Source: Gamsiella multidivaricata (lineage: Eukaryota; Mortierellomycota; Mortierellomycetes; Mortierellales; Mortierellaceae). From it: a DNA stretch of 64,000 nucleotides. Numbering within the stretch: the first letter of the stretch is position 1; the number at the start of each line of letters is the position of its first letter. The position numbers and the translations under genes are program-made. This document shows, one piece after another, positions 42,645 to 54,132 of this stretch. The notes under the pieces were generated by a model, which saw only the letters and a list, made by a program, of their open reading frames with translations, ran no database searches and was not told the DNA's origin. The stretch spans positions 238,501 to 302,500 of the forward strand of contig NW_026251712.1 in NCBI RefSeq assembly GCF_025024155.1, in the 5' to 3' direction.

Positions 42645-44602
42645 CTACACGAGTTCAAAGTATCGCTTCGTCTCCCAGGACGTCACCGCAGTCTCCCACA
42701 ACCGGTGCTCGTTCAAGCGCGTGGCTCCATAGTGCTCCACAAACGTATCGCCCAAGATCTCTCGCGCAATTGAACCCTTCTCCAGCATCTTCAGCGCCGA
42801 TTCCTTCAATGACTTTGGCAATCTCTCCGCCGGCTTGGCCTCAACCTTTCCTGACGCCATATTCGCTTCAACATCCGCAGTTGTGGGTCCAACAGGCATC
42901 GCCAGCTTCTTTTTGATACCGTACAATCCTGCGGAGAGACAGGCTGCGATCGCCAGATGTGGGTTGATATCAGCACCACCAACTCGCATCTCCAGACGAG
43001 TTCCCTTGGAATCGCACTGTGGTGGTCCGATCACACGGATGGCAGAGACGCGCGACTCGATGCCCCAGGAGACGGTCACTGGAGCCCAATAGTTCTCAAC
43101 CAGGCGCTTGTATGAATTGATGTTGGGTGCCAGGATGCACATGATACTCGGCAAGGCTGTAAGGAGGCCTGCCATAAAGTGCTTCATAAGCTGACTCATC
43201 TCACCAACGCCCTCAACTGTGGTCTCCCAATCGGGTCGTCCGGCTGCTGTATTGCTTGCTTCCTCTCCTTCCGAGGTTGGGCTGTGGAGCTGATGACCAT
43301 ATGAGACGCCGTTAGAAGATGACGCTGCAAAGAGGTTGGTTTTTGTGACAATATCCCGGATTGAAAAGTGCAAATGTCCTGAGCATCCTGGCAGATCGCC
43401 GTAGGGCTTGGCCATGAACGTGGGCATGATCCCCTTCTTCAGACCGAGCTGCTTGACTGACAGCTTAAATAGGTTGGCCATGTCTGCCATATTGACTGCA
43501 GTATCGTATGCCAAGGCTGCCTCGTACACTCCAGGACCTAGGTTTTTGAAGTTTAGGCGTCTTAATCCTTTGTGTCCGGGAGAGGCATTAATACATTCTT
43601 TTTTTCTTTTTCTTTTTTCATGCACGCAAACGGTACCTGTCTCTGTATGAAAGCTCTCGATGTTGATACCAAAGTTGGTGCACTGATCAAAGACGTCGTA
43701 GAAGTAATCCTGGTTCAAGGCCGGTCGAAGGAGCGAGTATCCAAACATGCCCGGGGTGAGTGCCTGAGGATTGGTGTGTCCCTTGTCAGCCAGTGTCTCG
43801 GGTGTTTCTAGAGTAGGGGCATAACAATCGGTTATCGGATCATGTCTGTTTTTATCCTTCATCCTTTTACGCTCTTCAGTATACACACGCACGTCTGCGT
43901 CCATTTCTTGCTCCCTGATACTTGCATGAATATTTTTTTTGTTTTCCTTAATCGACTGTACATTCCCCTCAATGTCCACGGCAGCTTCACTCTTCTTACC
44001 TTTAAAATTGTAGAACTCAAACTCGGCTCCACACATCGCCTCCCAACCCAGTGTCGCAAGCTCGTCCGTGACCCGCTTGAGAAGGCTACGAGGACAAACT
44101 GCCAAAGGCTCCTTCGTGTTGGGGTCATAGAATGACAAGAGAAAGAATGGAATGTCGTTCTCCCATGGTATGCGTCTGAAAGTGGACAGGTCTGGGATTG
44201 CAATGATATCCTTGTATCCTATACAAGAAGAAGCGCAAAAGAAAGAAAGAAAGAAACAGAAGCAGGAAAGCGTCAGATGTTGCCACGAATGCTCTACACA
44301 AAATCTTTTGTAAGAGGTATACAACATTGACATCTGCAAATATAATAAAAGGTACCATTGGCGGCATTGGAGACGCTGAGTTCCTGTTCATAAGTTTTGT
44401 CGTGCATGTCCCATCCGAAGATGACGGAGCAGAAGCCGAATCCAGAGTCGAGGACAGACAGGAACTTGGATTTGGCCATGACCTTGCCACGGAGGATGCC
44501 GTCGAGATCCACGCCTGCGACCTTGACGCGGACGTCGTTTTCGAGCAGGGTCTTGTATTCCTCAAGACGCGCCTGCGGAGTGGTGACTGCGGGGGCGTGC
44601 AT
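42645..44602 (-). CDS. Glutamine-synthetase-fold enzyme (type I-like GS family)
   Basis: The N-terminal beta-grasp region is encoded by the exon from 44602 (VKVAGVDLDGILRGKVM; FGFCSVIFGWDMHD). After an intron come IPDLSTFRRIPWE and EAMCGAEFEFYNF (metal-binding glutamates), an exon with FGYSLLRPALNQDYFYDVFD and FGINIESFHTETG, then GPGVYEAALAYDTAVNMADM. The catalytic core has MAKPYGDLPGCSGHLHFSI, NSYKRLVENYWAP, and RVIGPP with RLEMRVGGADINPHLA. All are GS landmarks: the metal-ligand Glu/His residues and the ATP/glutamate-binding arginines. Such stand-alone homologues often act on amines or unknown substrates, not glutamate, and the sequence alone cannot decide. The start context is ATG CACGCC near the end of a GT-rich leader. 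Confidence 0.9.
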
Positions 44603-45366
44603 TATTTGTATTCTGGCGGAGGATGGGTGTGGTGGAGAAGTAAAAGAGGAGGAGAGTGTGGAGAGAGATGGGCTATAGGAACGGAAAAAGAAAGAAAGAG
44701 GGAAAGTGCGCACACTCACACATATATACACACATATACGCACATATAACTCGCACGTAGACCGATCAATGGGCCAATCCAATCGACCGACCAAAACACG
44801 ACATGACACGCAAAGGGCCCAGGGTGGATGACCTTTTTGTATGTGGGGTTCCTTCATTGACTTGCGGGGCTGTTTGGGCACATGCCCCAACCCTTTCTCG
44901 CACATATACCAAAGTATCAAGGGGGTCGATGCACGGCGCCCACGACCTGCGGATGCTTCATAAGAATAACTCCGGCAGATACACAAAAAAATTACCCACA
45001 CCTGTATCCTCATCCCTATACACACATGTCTCGAAACTAAACCCTCTCGAGCAAGAGGAGAAAAGGGATCCTCTGCCCGCTCTCTTTCCCCTTCTTACCC
45101 TTGCTCCTATGCTATCGTGCCACTTCGTCCGCACTACTACCATCTGTCAGTAATGCAGGCAACCATGACTTCTTTTTTTTTTTTTACCCTTTTCTTGATG
45201 TAAATGTAAATGTAAATGTAAATGTAAATGTAAATGTGTTCACTACCAAACTTTATTTATGTGTAAAACCAAGTAGATAAGATTGAATTGGAAGATAAAA
45301 CTAATTTATAATTTATACATTGCAGGTCCGCTGGACGTTTTCCCGTAGATCCGTAGGAAGATTCGC
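44603..45366. other. Upstream region of the GS-like gene
   Basis: It contains purine-rich tracts just before the start, CA/TA dinucleotide stretches (44708-44745) and a TGTAAA hexamer repeat (45199-45236). No gene supported. Confidence 0.5.
45199..45236 (+). repeat. TGTAAA microsatellite
   Basis: Six perfect TGTAAA units plus TG, lying in the short interval beyond the GRAM-gene stop codon. Confidence 0.9.
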
Positions 45367-47968
45367 CTACGCGACATGGCTCCACTTCTTGCCCGATGTC
45401 ACCACCAGGTTGCGGAATGCCTGGTCGCGATGCACCACGTTGTGGAACGCAAGCAAGCGCCCGTTGATGTCTTTCACATCGATTCCAGGCATCGACCAGA
45501 TACCCAGGTTCATCGACTTGGACTATCATAACCAACACACATCGTTCACATATAGTTTCGTCAGTACTGAATCTGATCTTGCTAACAAACCATCAACACT
45601 TTTTTGCAGCGGATTGAAACGCGTGTTTACCTTCTTGATGGTATCAATGTCCTCCCACTTGATCTGCGCCTGAATGTCGCGCCCGAGCAACTTGGCAGAT
45701 CGGAACATCAATGCATCTTCTGTAATAACGAGTCTACCGGGCTTGCCATGAAACAGACAATGGAATTCTACGCGTCACATCACGAGTAAACCAGGCGTGT
45801 TAGTATCTGTACAAGCATTCGTACAATGACCTTGTGGGAAAAAAAAAATAGGGAGAGAGGAGGGGGATACCTGACTTCTCCTGCATAGTGTCAGGGTACA
45901 ACGACTCTGTCATCGAAGACGATCTGGACGAAGATCGGGCCCCCATTCGGCTCTGATACTCTTGCTTGACATTGGACGCAGGGGTACCTCCTGACATGAG
46001 CGCGGCCGAGTCTCCCTCCGCTCTAGAACCATTGGCTGTATCAACTGCACCCGGCATGCCGGCTTCGTTCTCCTCTGCAACTCGTCTTTCACCATCTTGC
46101 TGGCGCGTCATCATCTCCACTGCCAGCTCTGCGTTGGTGGGAACATCCCAGAGGAGCAATTCCAAAGGCGAAAATACATGACTGAACCGTGGGTAGTAGT
46201 GTTGCAATGGCAGCAGGATGAAAAATTCCACGCCAAGGAAAAAACCTGTTATGCCATAAACCCAAGGAACAAAGATATGTAACGTTAATAAACAATCGTG
46301 AAACCATAAACCATACACCGCCCCCGCAGTTGCTACATACCGATTCCAGGAATAGCCATGGACTGGACCAACGGCAAAAAGACGATGCCCTGGCACATCA
46401 TTATGAGTACAAGCCAACTTTGCATCGGTCGCTCCCATCGAAACAGGCTATGGAAGGTGTAGGTCAGATCAGACGCATTGTCAGCATAAACATCTCAACC
46501 GTTTGACACATTCATCCGTTTAAATTCGACTGCTTACTTTCTGGCCCGCTCCAGATAGCCAACGGTCTCCTCCAACATTACTTGAGAATAAGGCCCCCAG
46601 AACTTGTTCATCAGCGAGACCCACTCTGTCAGATCCTTGGAATGGATAAGCTCTTTCAATTGCGTATCCATCTTTGATCCTCGCATGGACTCCTTGTTTT
46701 TGATGTTATCCGTCAATGGTCCTGGCACATCGAGCTGCTCTTTGTAGCTCCCCAAGAACCCATATCGGTTGTTCAACATCTTGATGACCACCAATGAAAT
46801 CAACCCAGACACCCATAGGTTGTAGGACCAGAGCGCGAAGTAGACCTAAGAAATAAATAGATAAAGCAGATGACAGCATTGTTAAGTAATAAGACCCTTC
46901 CTCGATGACATCATATGCGGGCTAGCTGAAACCTTGCTGTGTCTTACAGTGAACCATGCCAGGGTCTCCGCCGGATTCGTCCAGTACATGACGCGCTGGA
47001 GGTAGAATCCAAGGGACTGCACTGGCGTCGTTGTGTCGTAGAGCCGACTCACCAGTCCCTTCATTTTCTTCAGCTGCAGCGGCTCCATCTTTCGAACCTT
47101 GTCCTCGCGCGCCAACGACTCCACAAAATACGTCCAGTACTGTGTCGATGGTGGGACAAAATTGACGGAGCATGAAGAGTAAACAAAAAGGTGTGTGAGT
47201 AAACAAAAAAAAAAAATATGTGGAGAACCATTCCTAGGGTTGAAAGGAATGTCATGACCCAAACATCAATCCAAATCAACTTACAGCTTGGATATATTGC
47301 GACACATCAAGAACACGCTTTCCAGACTCAGCCTCGATCCTGGTAAACTCATCTCGCTCAGGTGGACGTACGCTCTTTGGCACAGTTCTTCTCCGCCGGA
47401 TCTCTTGGACGTGTCGATCGAATTGGAAGGACACCTCTTCCTTGTTCTTGGCCGAATGTATGGTATGGACGGTGCTCTCGGACTTTGCACTCGCACCAGA
47501 GATCGAGCGCGCACCAGTGGACTGTTGACGTGGATTCGGGAGTCTATCGGGGTAGTTACCCCTCGGGGCCTCGACGAATGCGGGCGAGGAGGACGACAAA
47601 TCGGCGCCTGCGTTACCCACAGCCGCTCTTGTTGTAGGCTCAGTCTTTTTTAATCATGCGAAAGAAAGATGACAAAACAAAGTGGGCTGCATTAGAATTT
47701 AACGGAAGACATTTAATCCGCAAGCATATGTGGCATTCGGATATCAAAGGATATTGCCAGAAGACATGCTTTAACATACTACGGTGATGGGGGCCTGTTG
47801 TCTTTCTGGCAGTGGTGGTGGTGCAGCGTCTTCTGCAACGTTTGCGGCCGGCTGGGGCGCAAGGTTGTATGGCTCGACATCCTCGGCTATGCCAACGGCA
47901 TTTGGTTGCCGCTTTGGGAGCGCCGGAGGATCGTTCAGATAAGGATTGCGGGGCACTGCTGAGGACAT
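45367..47968 (-). CDS. GRAM-domain membrane protein, GRAMD4-like
   Basis: The N-terminus (MSSAVPRNPYLNDPPALPKR) and next exon are disordered. Then come FQFDRHVQEIRRRR and VLDVSQYIQ, a helical part (YWTYFVESLAREDKVRKM), hydrophobic segments around YWTNPAETLAWFTV and VSGLISLVVIKML, and PYSQVMLEETVGYLERARK. A membrane hairpin follows (FVPWVYGITGFFLGVEFFI), then LPLQHYYPRFSHVFSPLELL and a DVPTNAELAVEMM motif like the PTDPQL motif of GRAMD4. The C-terminal GRAM domain is spread over exons with RLVITEDALMFRS, IKWEDIDTIKKVNT and NLGIWSMPGIDVKD, then HRDQAFRNL, stopping at 45367. GRAM domains bind membrane lipids. GRAMD4 is a mitochondrial/ER-linked protein in animals; the fungal role is unknown. At least seven exons. 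Confidence 0.85.
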
Positions 47969-48284
47969 TTCGTCTTTGAGTATTTGGGGTGGAAGGTTGG
48001 GAGGAAGCGGTGTGAAAGAAGCGGTATGGAAGACACAAATGAGTTTGTGCGTGAAGAAAGAGAAACGCCCAGTCCTGTGCGCGAAGCTGAGTATATATGT
48101 CACACACGTCCTCGATTACAAGCAATTACGGAGCCGTGACTTGCAGCACGTGCCTATTGTTTATGTTTTGAGGCAGAAAAAAAAAGAAAAACGTTAGGCA
48201 AGCAATGCGCATGCCTCCTTGACTCTGTCGGCCAACTCCACTCGTACCCCTCCTCCTTTTCTTTGCTTCATACCATAGCCTGCC
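47969..48284. promoter_or_regulatory. Bidirectional promoter between the GRAM gene and utp4
   Basis: 316 bp between divergent starts; CT-rich just before the utp4 ATG (CCCCTCCTCCTTTTCTTTGC). Confidence 0.55.
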
Positions 48285-51200
48285 ATGGAGGTCCACAGAT
48301 GTCGATTCGTGGACTATGTTCCATCCGCCATCAATGCACTCGCTTTTGCACCCAACACAACAAGGCCCGTTATGGCCTGCGGAAGGGCCAATGGAGATAT
48401 TGAGGTCTGGAACCCGAAGAACGAGTGGACCCTGGAGAAGGTAAAGTACTTTTCAGCCTCCCGTCCATTCAAAGCGATGTCAATTATCCATCGCTTTTGC
48501 CTACACCATGCGCTCTTCAGACGGAGCTCCATAGCAGGGATACTTACCATGACCGTCCTTGCTTATCTTTTATTCTACTCAGGTTATTCCCGGAGGAAAG
48601 AACACGTCCGTCGAAGCCCTTGCGTGGGCCCATCAAACCATTCTGACTGAAGACGATGATTTCTGGGATTCAGAAAAGGAAAAGCAAGCAGCCATAAAGA
48701 AACTGGTCAAGACATCTCCTAGGCTGTTTTCTGCTGGACTGAATGCCGTCGTGACCGAGTGGGATCTCACAACGCTGAAGCCCAAGGTAACTGCCGTTCT
48801 ACATTGCGGACAGATTGGACCCATTGAAACGCCAAGTATTTGAAACTCGCTTTAACATCGCTCTACTGTTCAATAACTGGGTTCAAAACAGCGTTCGGTT
48901 GACTCCCATGGTGGAGCTGTCTGGTGCATGGCGACAAATCACGCCAATACCGTGCTGGCCGTTGGATGTGAGGACGGGTGTGTAAGGCTGTTTGACATTG
49001 CGGACGGCGAGCTCGCGTTCATCAGATCTTTCGATAAGCAAAAAAGTAAGCGCTATTCAGTTTTATGGTCAGGAATTGTTTGTCAACTATCAAGTTCTGA
49101 AGATCGACCGCTAACATTTCTTTTTTTTTTTTTCATTAATTACAGCGAGAATCTTGTCGCTGGCTTGGTCACTGGATGATACGACCATGGTTACTGGATC
49201 AGCTAACAGTAATATATACAAGTGGAATGTCGAGTTCGGTCGTGTTGTTTCCCGCATGACTGTGGATCGTATTTCTGGAGAGGATACCTTGGTGTGGTCT
49301 GTCAAGATTTTGAGCAATGGCAACGTTGTTAGTGGTGACTCACTAGGACACGTCAAGTTCTGGGATGGCGCTACTACAACTATGCTGCAATCTTTCAATT
49401 CTCATGGGGCTGATGTTCTTTGCTTGGCTGTTGGAAGGGTAAGTCGGTGTTGACTCTTTCTTTTAGCAGGAGCTTTTCGAAGCGCCAGGGGCAACGGTTG
49501 TTTAACACCAGGTCTTATTCTTTTAGGACGGCAACACTGTGTTCTCATCAGGAGTCGACCGCAAATGCAACCAGTACCGCTTCGTGGATCAGCCTGCTCC
49601 TAAGAAGGCAGGAAAGAATGGAAAGGTTGGAAAGACTGGATCGATCCATGGCAAAACAGAGATGGTCTCAAAGTGGGTTCTGGCTGGATCAAGACGCTTT
49701 CACTCACACGATGTCCGTGCATTGGCATTGGATGAGAGCAGGAATGTCGATGCCTTGGTTTCTGGAGGTGTCGATGTGTCGATGGTCGTCTGTCCTGCTG
49801 CCCAATTCCCTGATATCAACCAACGTCGCCTACCTTATGTTCCCCAAAGACCTATCGTATCCATCAGCAAATCAAACCGCCTCATGCTTTGCAGGCAAGC
49901 GCATGGCATCAAGGTCTGGCGCCTTGGAAAGTGTAAGTTCAAGCAAGGAACAAACAACTGAACACTGTCTTTGTTATCAGCATGTACTGATACCTCGCGA
50001 ATTATCGACATTCTAGCCGCATCGCCCGTTCAGCCTTACTCAGAGATCGAAATTGGTGCACATATGGATTTGATCGAGCCACAGCAGGCCATTCTCGAGA
50101 TGACCTTCAAGGAGGACCGCAACTTGACCGCCAGTGCATTGTCAGAGGATGGCCATTGGATTGCAGTTGCAGATATTGAGGAGGTTAAACTGTTCCGCGT
50201 CAGTGAGAACGTAAGTCATGATTCACCGTCCATTGGCCGATTTCACATGCTCGGTGCTATTTGCCCTAACTAACCAACGAGAGCCGTATTACATCTGAAC
50301 ACTTTTTTAGCCTGCTCGTCCTGGTCAGTTGATTGTCAAGAAGCAAAAGTCCTTCCCAGGAGTTCGTGGAACAGGAGCCCACTTTCTTTCATTCACACCA
50401 GACAGCACTCGACTTGTGGTCGCCTCCACGGACTCGCATGTAGTCATTGTGGATATTGCTCAGTGGGAATCCGGTAATTTTGACACCCTACGCAAGTTTG
50501 GTCACCATCGTGGAGCGGGCGGCAAGGAATCAGAATCGATGGACGTGGACGGACAGGAGGATATTGTCGGAGGTGAGGGTCAGGCAGAGACGATTGTGTA
50601 TATGGCTGTCTCTGCAGATGGACAGTGGTTGGCAACGGGTGACCTCAAGAACCGGATCTTCGTCTTCAACTTGGATACACTCCAGGTATGCATTTTTGAG
50701 CGCGTGTCAATTGCGCTACACATCTTTATGTGCTTATTTTCCATGGTCAATATACTAATTAATCGCCTTATTGTTCGTTGCTCTAGCACCATGCTACACT
50801 TCCTGTCTTCGATGCCCCGTTGACGGCTCTTCAATTTCACCCATATTCACCCACTCTGGTTATCCCCACAGCCACCAACGTCTTCTATCTCTTCAACGTC
50901 GAAACCCGTCGGCTCACAGACTGGTCGCGCGAATACTCTTCAGATAAGAACTTCCCAACAAAGTTCTTGGGCCTCAAAGACAAGATTCAGGGCATTGCCT
51001 TCAATCCCGCCCGCAAGAATACACTACTTGTTTGGGGCGCAACCTATATCTGCCAGGTGGATTTAGATCAGGGCGTTGGGGACCGTAATGCGATTCTGAA
51101 TGTTGGCAAGAGGAAACGAGTCGATCGTGCCAAGGACGAGATCCGCAAACAGCAACGGGAACGCAGGATGAAAAAGTATGCAGCCCTTGGCATTCTGCCG

Positions 51201-51455
51201 ATGCCTGAGCTGGAGTCTGGAAAGGCTGTTGTGGTACTAGAAGGAAAGAAAGGACGCAAGGTGCTTGCGGCAGCAACAAATCATGTGGAGGAGGAGAAGG
51301 AGGAAGAGTTCAATTTCCAGTTACTGCACAAGTTCCAGCCGCTGATGTTTGTGGACTTTGTTGGTGACAACTCACTGGTGGTGGTTGAGCTTCCATTTAT
51401 CAAGATTCTGTCGAGTCTGCCGCCAAGCTACTACCGCGCCAGCTACGGAACATAA
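48285..51455 (+). CDS. utp4: U3 snoRNP-associated WD40 protein Utp4 (cirhin)
   Basis: Utp4 is a t-UTP/UtpA component of the small-subunit processome in the nucleolus, needed for 18S rRNA production. The start MEVHRCRFVDYVPSAINALA is a family hallmark. WD repeats follow: FAPNTTRPVMACGRANGDIEVW; then (after GTAAAG...CAG) VIPGGKNTSVEALAWA and LFSAGLNAVVTEWDL; then SHGGAVWCMA and CEDGCVRLFDI. Further on are LSLAWSLDDTTMVTGSANS, VVSGDSLGHVKFWD, SSGVDRKCNQYRF, SGGVDVSMVVCPA and LSFTPDSTRLVVAS. The C-terminal part carries FPTKFLGLKDKIQGIAFNP and the end of the second propeller, with a basic insert (KRKRVDRAKDEIRKQQRERR) that could aid nucleolar localisation. Introns are short, near 48441-48582, 48787-48892, 49047-49145, 49440-49527, 49934-50016, 50212-50310 and 50686-50787. 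Confidence 0.94.
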
Positions 51456-51781
51456 GCCTGCTTATCCGGGTGTTCCGTATCTGTTCGTGTTGCACGTCCT
51501 TGTCCATCATCCATACTTCATCTCTTATTATTTTTTTGCATGCCCCTTTAGATCCTATTACCCTTTTGCTCTTTTCATCGCAGCACAGCATTCAATAAAA
51601 AAAAATAAAAAAAAAAAAAAGAATCGCATCTGGTTGCTCACTGTTGCCTTTTGTGGAGCATAGTTCACACAGTGGATCAAATTTGTGCTATGATTTGTGG
51701 AGTCACATCCAGGTACACTTCTCAGCTGCATGGGCGACAAAGTGCCAAGTTCATGTTGCATCCTTGACAAGCACCGGACTC
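51456..51781. other. Intergenic between utp4 and the EIPR1 homologue
   Basis: It holds the utp4 terminator zone (ATTCAATAAAAAAAAATAAAAAA-type sequence near 51590-51620) and the promoter of the next gene. Confidence 0.5.
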
Positions 51782-53210
51782 ATGGAATCAGCTGAACATC
51801 GCTCCTGCGCCTATGGTTTACGGCATCAGGTACCACTTACAGCAGCAGTTTAACGGACTATTGGCATGCCAGTATGGACTCGACACAAGTGTTGACCAGT
51901 GTTCCTGAATCAACATAGACACGCTGCCTCTCTGCCATCAAGTCGAACGATGGCAAGAGCAGGTTCATCATTGGAACGCAGGAGCTTTTGAAGCCGAACG
52001 AGGTAGCACAGGGATATCTTTTCTTTTTTCCGCTTTTTTGAGGGCTTCATTGTATAAGAAGCTCTAGCAATTGACACATATACCTTGATCTCGGCGTGCG
52101 CGCTGTAGATCCACCTCCTGACCTTTGACGAGGACATGTTCGAGATCAACACAACGATATTCAGTCATCCTCATGAAATTTGGGATATCTCAGCGTCCAA
52201 GGAGGATCCGGATCTGTTCTTCACCTGTTACAAACAAGGTACGGGATATCCTGTGGAATCAATGGACACCCAAAAGATCGTGGCGATGACATTGGGCACG
52301 CAGTGAACAGGGGATTTCTGTACTAATGGCTGTTGTTTGACAAAAAAAATGACTAGTCGAGGGCAACCGGATACAGAGCAAAGCATCGTTGTGGAGAATG
52401 AATCAGGAACAAATGGATTCTGAAGAGATAGATGTCGAGCGACCACACCACCATCAACTGCGAGGGGAGCTGGAACATGTGCTGAGCCTTGACGTAGCGG
52501 ATGGGACTGTGAAGAAGTAGGTGTATCCCATGAGCTCTGTCTGTACCGCGACATGTATGATATATGTATCGGAATGCGCACACTCATTCGACCTTGGAAA
52601 TGACTTTTTTTTTTATGTGTAAGGGTTATCTGGCAGGATAGCACGGAAGTCATTTCAGTAGAGGACTGGCGCATATGCATATGGGACATTGATGTCAAGC
52701 AAGGAACAGCAAAGGTATTTCATCGGCTTTTAATCCGCTTTATTGGTGTCGCTCGCAAGGATTGCTTCATTGCCAACTGAGCCATCTACGCTATCTCTTT
52801 GTCCTTAGTTGACCGGTTCGATTAACGCGCCGGATAAAAACTACAAATTCACGAGTGCTGTGATGAATCCGCATGCTCAGGAAGTTGTGGCAGTATATGG
52901 ACGATCGATCCAGGGCTGGAACCTCGGGTCATTAAAGTAAGCATTCAGGCACAATAGATTTTTGATCCAGAACAGCAAAGCACTTGTTGAAGACTGATAT
53001 TTGTTTTGTATGTGGGGATATCTTCTAGACCAACATTTGCTATCGAGGATTCACAGCCAGCGCTGATTCTTTGCGTCGACTACAATCCGAACCGGCCCTT
53101 TCAAATTGCAACAGGGGGAGATGATTGCAAAGTCAGGATATGGGATGTACGGGACCCGACTGCAGGACCAATCATGACTATTCAAGATCACACCCATTGG
53201 TAAGCATTCT

Positions 53211-53246
<36 letters not shown>

Positions 53247-53802
53247 CTTCGATTCGCATTGACCACAAAAGAAAGAGACAAAGATGCTAACCGAACGCCT
53301 GTTTTGTTTTGTTCGTTTTTCTTGACCCGATGTCCGGGTGTCCGCTAGGGTGTGGTCTGTGGCATACAACAAGTTTCATGATCAACTGGTGCTCACGTCC
53401 AGCTCTGACTGCCAGGTGAATCTGCAGAGTATTGTGTCGATTTCTACAGGTGCGGATTATAAGCATGGCGATGCGAGTGATACAGAACAGGAGCAGGACG
53501 AGGATTCAGAGCTGGAAGACAATATTCCTCAAGAGTAAGGGTCGCTCTCTATTTGCAATGGTTTCTTTGTCCGTTCAATTGGTTTACTGAGCTCAGACGT
53601 GCTTTTCTGGCTCTTCCAAACATGTCAATGTAGTGCTCCCACGGATGGACTTGTCCAGGCGTTTGACCAGCATGAGGACTCGGTGTACCAGGTCGCATGG
53701 AGCAGCGCGGATCCGTGGCTGTTCCTGTCGCTGTCGTACGATGGCCGCGCAGTGATGAACCAGGTTCCGAGCGAAGAAAAGTTCAAGATCATTATGAGCT
53801 GA
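51782..53802 (+). CDS. eipr1: WD40 protein EIPR1/TSSC1 homologue
   Basis: EIPR1 (TSSC1) is the WD40 partner of EARP/GARP tethering complexes in endosome-to-Golgi and recycling traffic. Exon 1 from 51782 encodes MESAEHRSCAYGLRHQ, followed by a GTACCA donor. Exon 2 begins TRCLSAIKSNDGKSRFIIG and reaches TQELLKPNE. Exon 3 encodes IHLLTFDEDMFEINTTIFSH, then PHEIWDISASKEDPDLFFTCY. Middle exons give HQLRGELEHVLSLD, VIWQD, WRICIWDID and NPHAQEVVAVYGRSIQGWN. Then come LILCVDYNPNRPFQIATGGD with CKVRIWDVRDP, and HTHWVWSVAYNKFHDQLVLT. The last exon encodes FDQHEDSVYQVAWSSADPWL and SLSYDGRAVMNQVPSEEKFK. The start was fixed by phase agreement with exon 2; the ATG at 51813 is in the wrong frame. An A29 run fills most of an intron at 53213-53241. 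Confidence 0.93.
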
Positions 53803-54132
53803 ATAAATAGTACAAAACGAAAATAAAATAGCGAAGTAAGTAGCACACAAACATGGTTTGTGTGGTGCAAGAAAGAGATACGAGCTACACACGCACAAGT
53901 CCATCTCTGCTCTCAATGCACAAAGTAATAATGCAATTACTGCCATCTGCTCTTCATACTCTGTTTCTGTCCAACCTCCCTCTTTGTCTTCTTTGTCTCC
54001 TTTCTTTCTCAATCAGATTCCTCATTCGAATTGAATCTCCAACTCCAGGACCCATCCCTCTTCCTTACTACCTACCTTACCATCCATCTCTATACCCTTC
54101 CCTTCCTCTTTTCCCATCCATAACATTTCACC
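53803..54132. other. Intergenic before the septin gene
   Basis: 330 bp, CT-rich in its second half, ending in CATTTCACC before the septin ATG. Presumed promoter and leader. Confidence 0.5.

Noticed and set aside
51813..51853. The ATG at 51813 as start of the EIPR1 homologue
   Set aside because: Its phase does not match exon 2, whereas the ATG at 51782 gives a continuous and family-like N-terminus.
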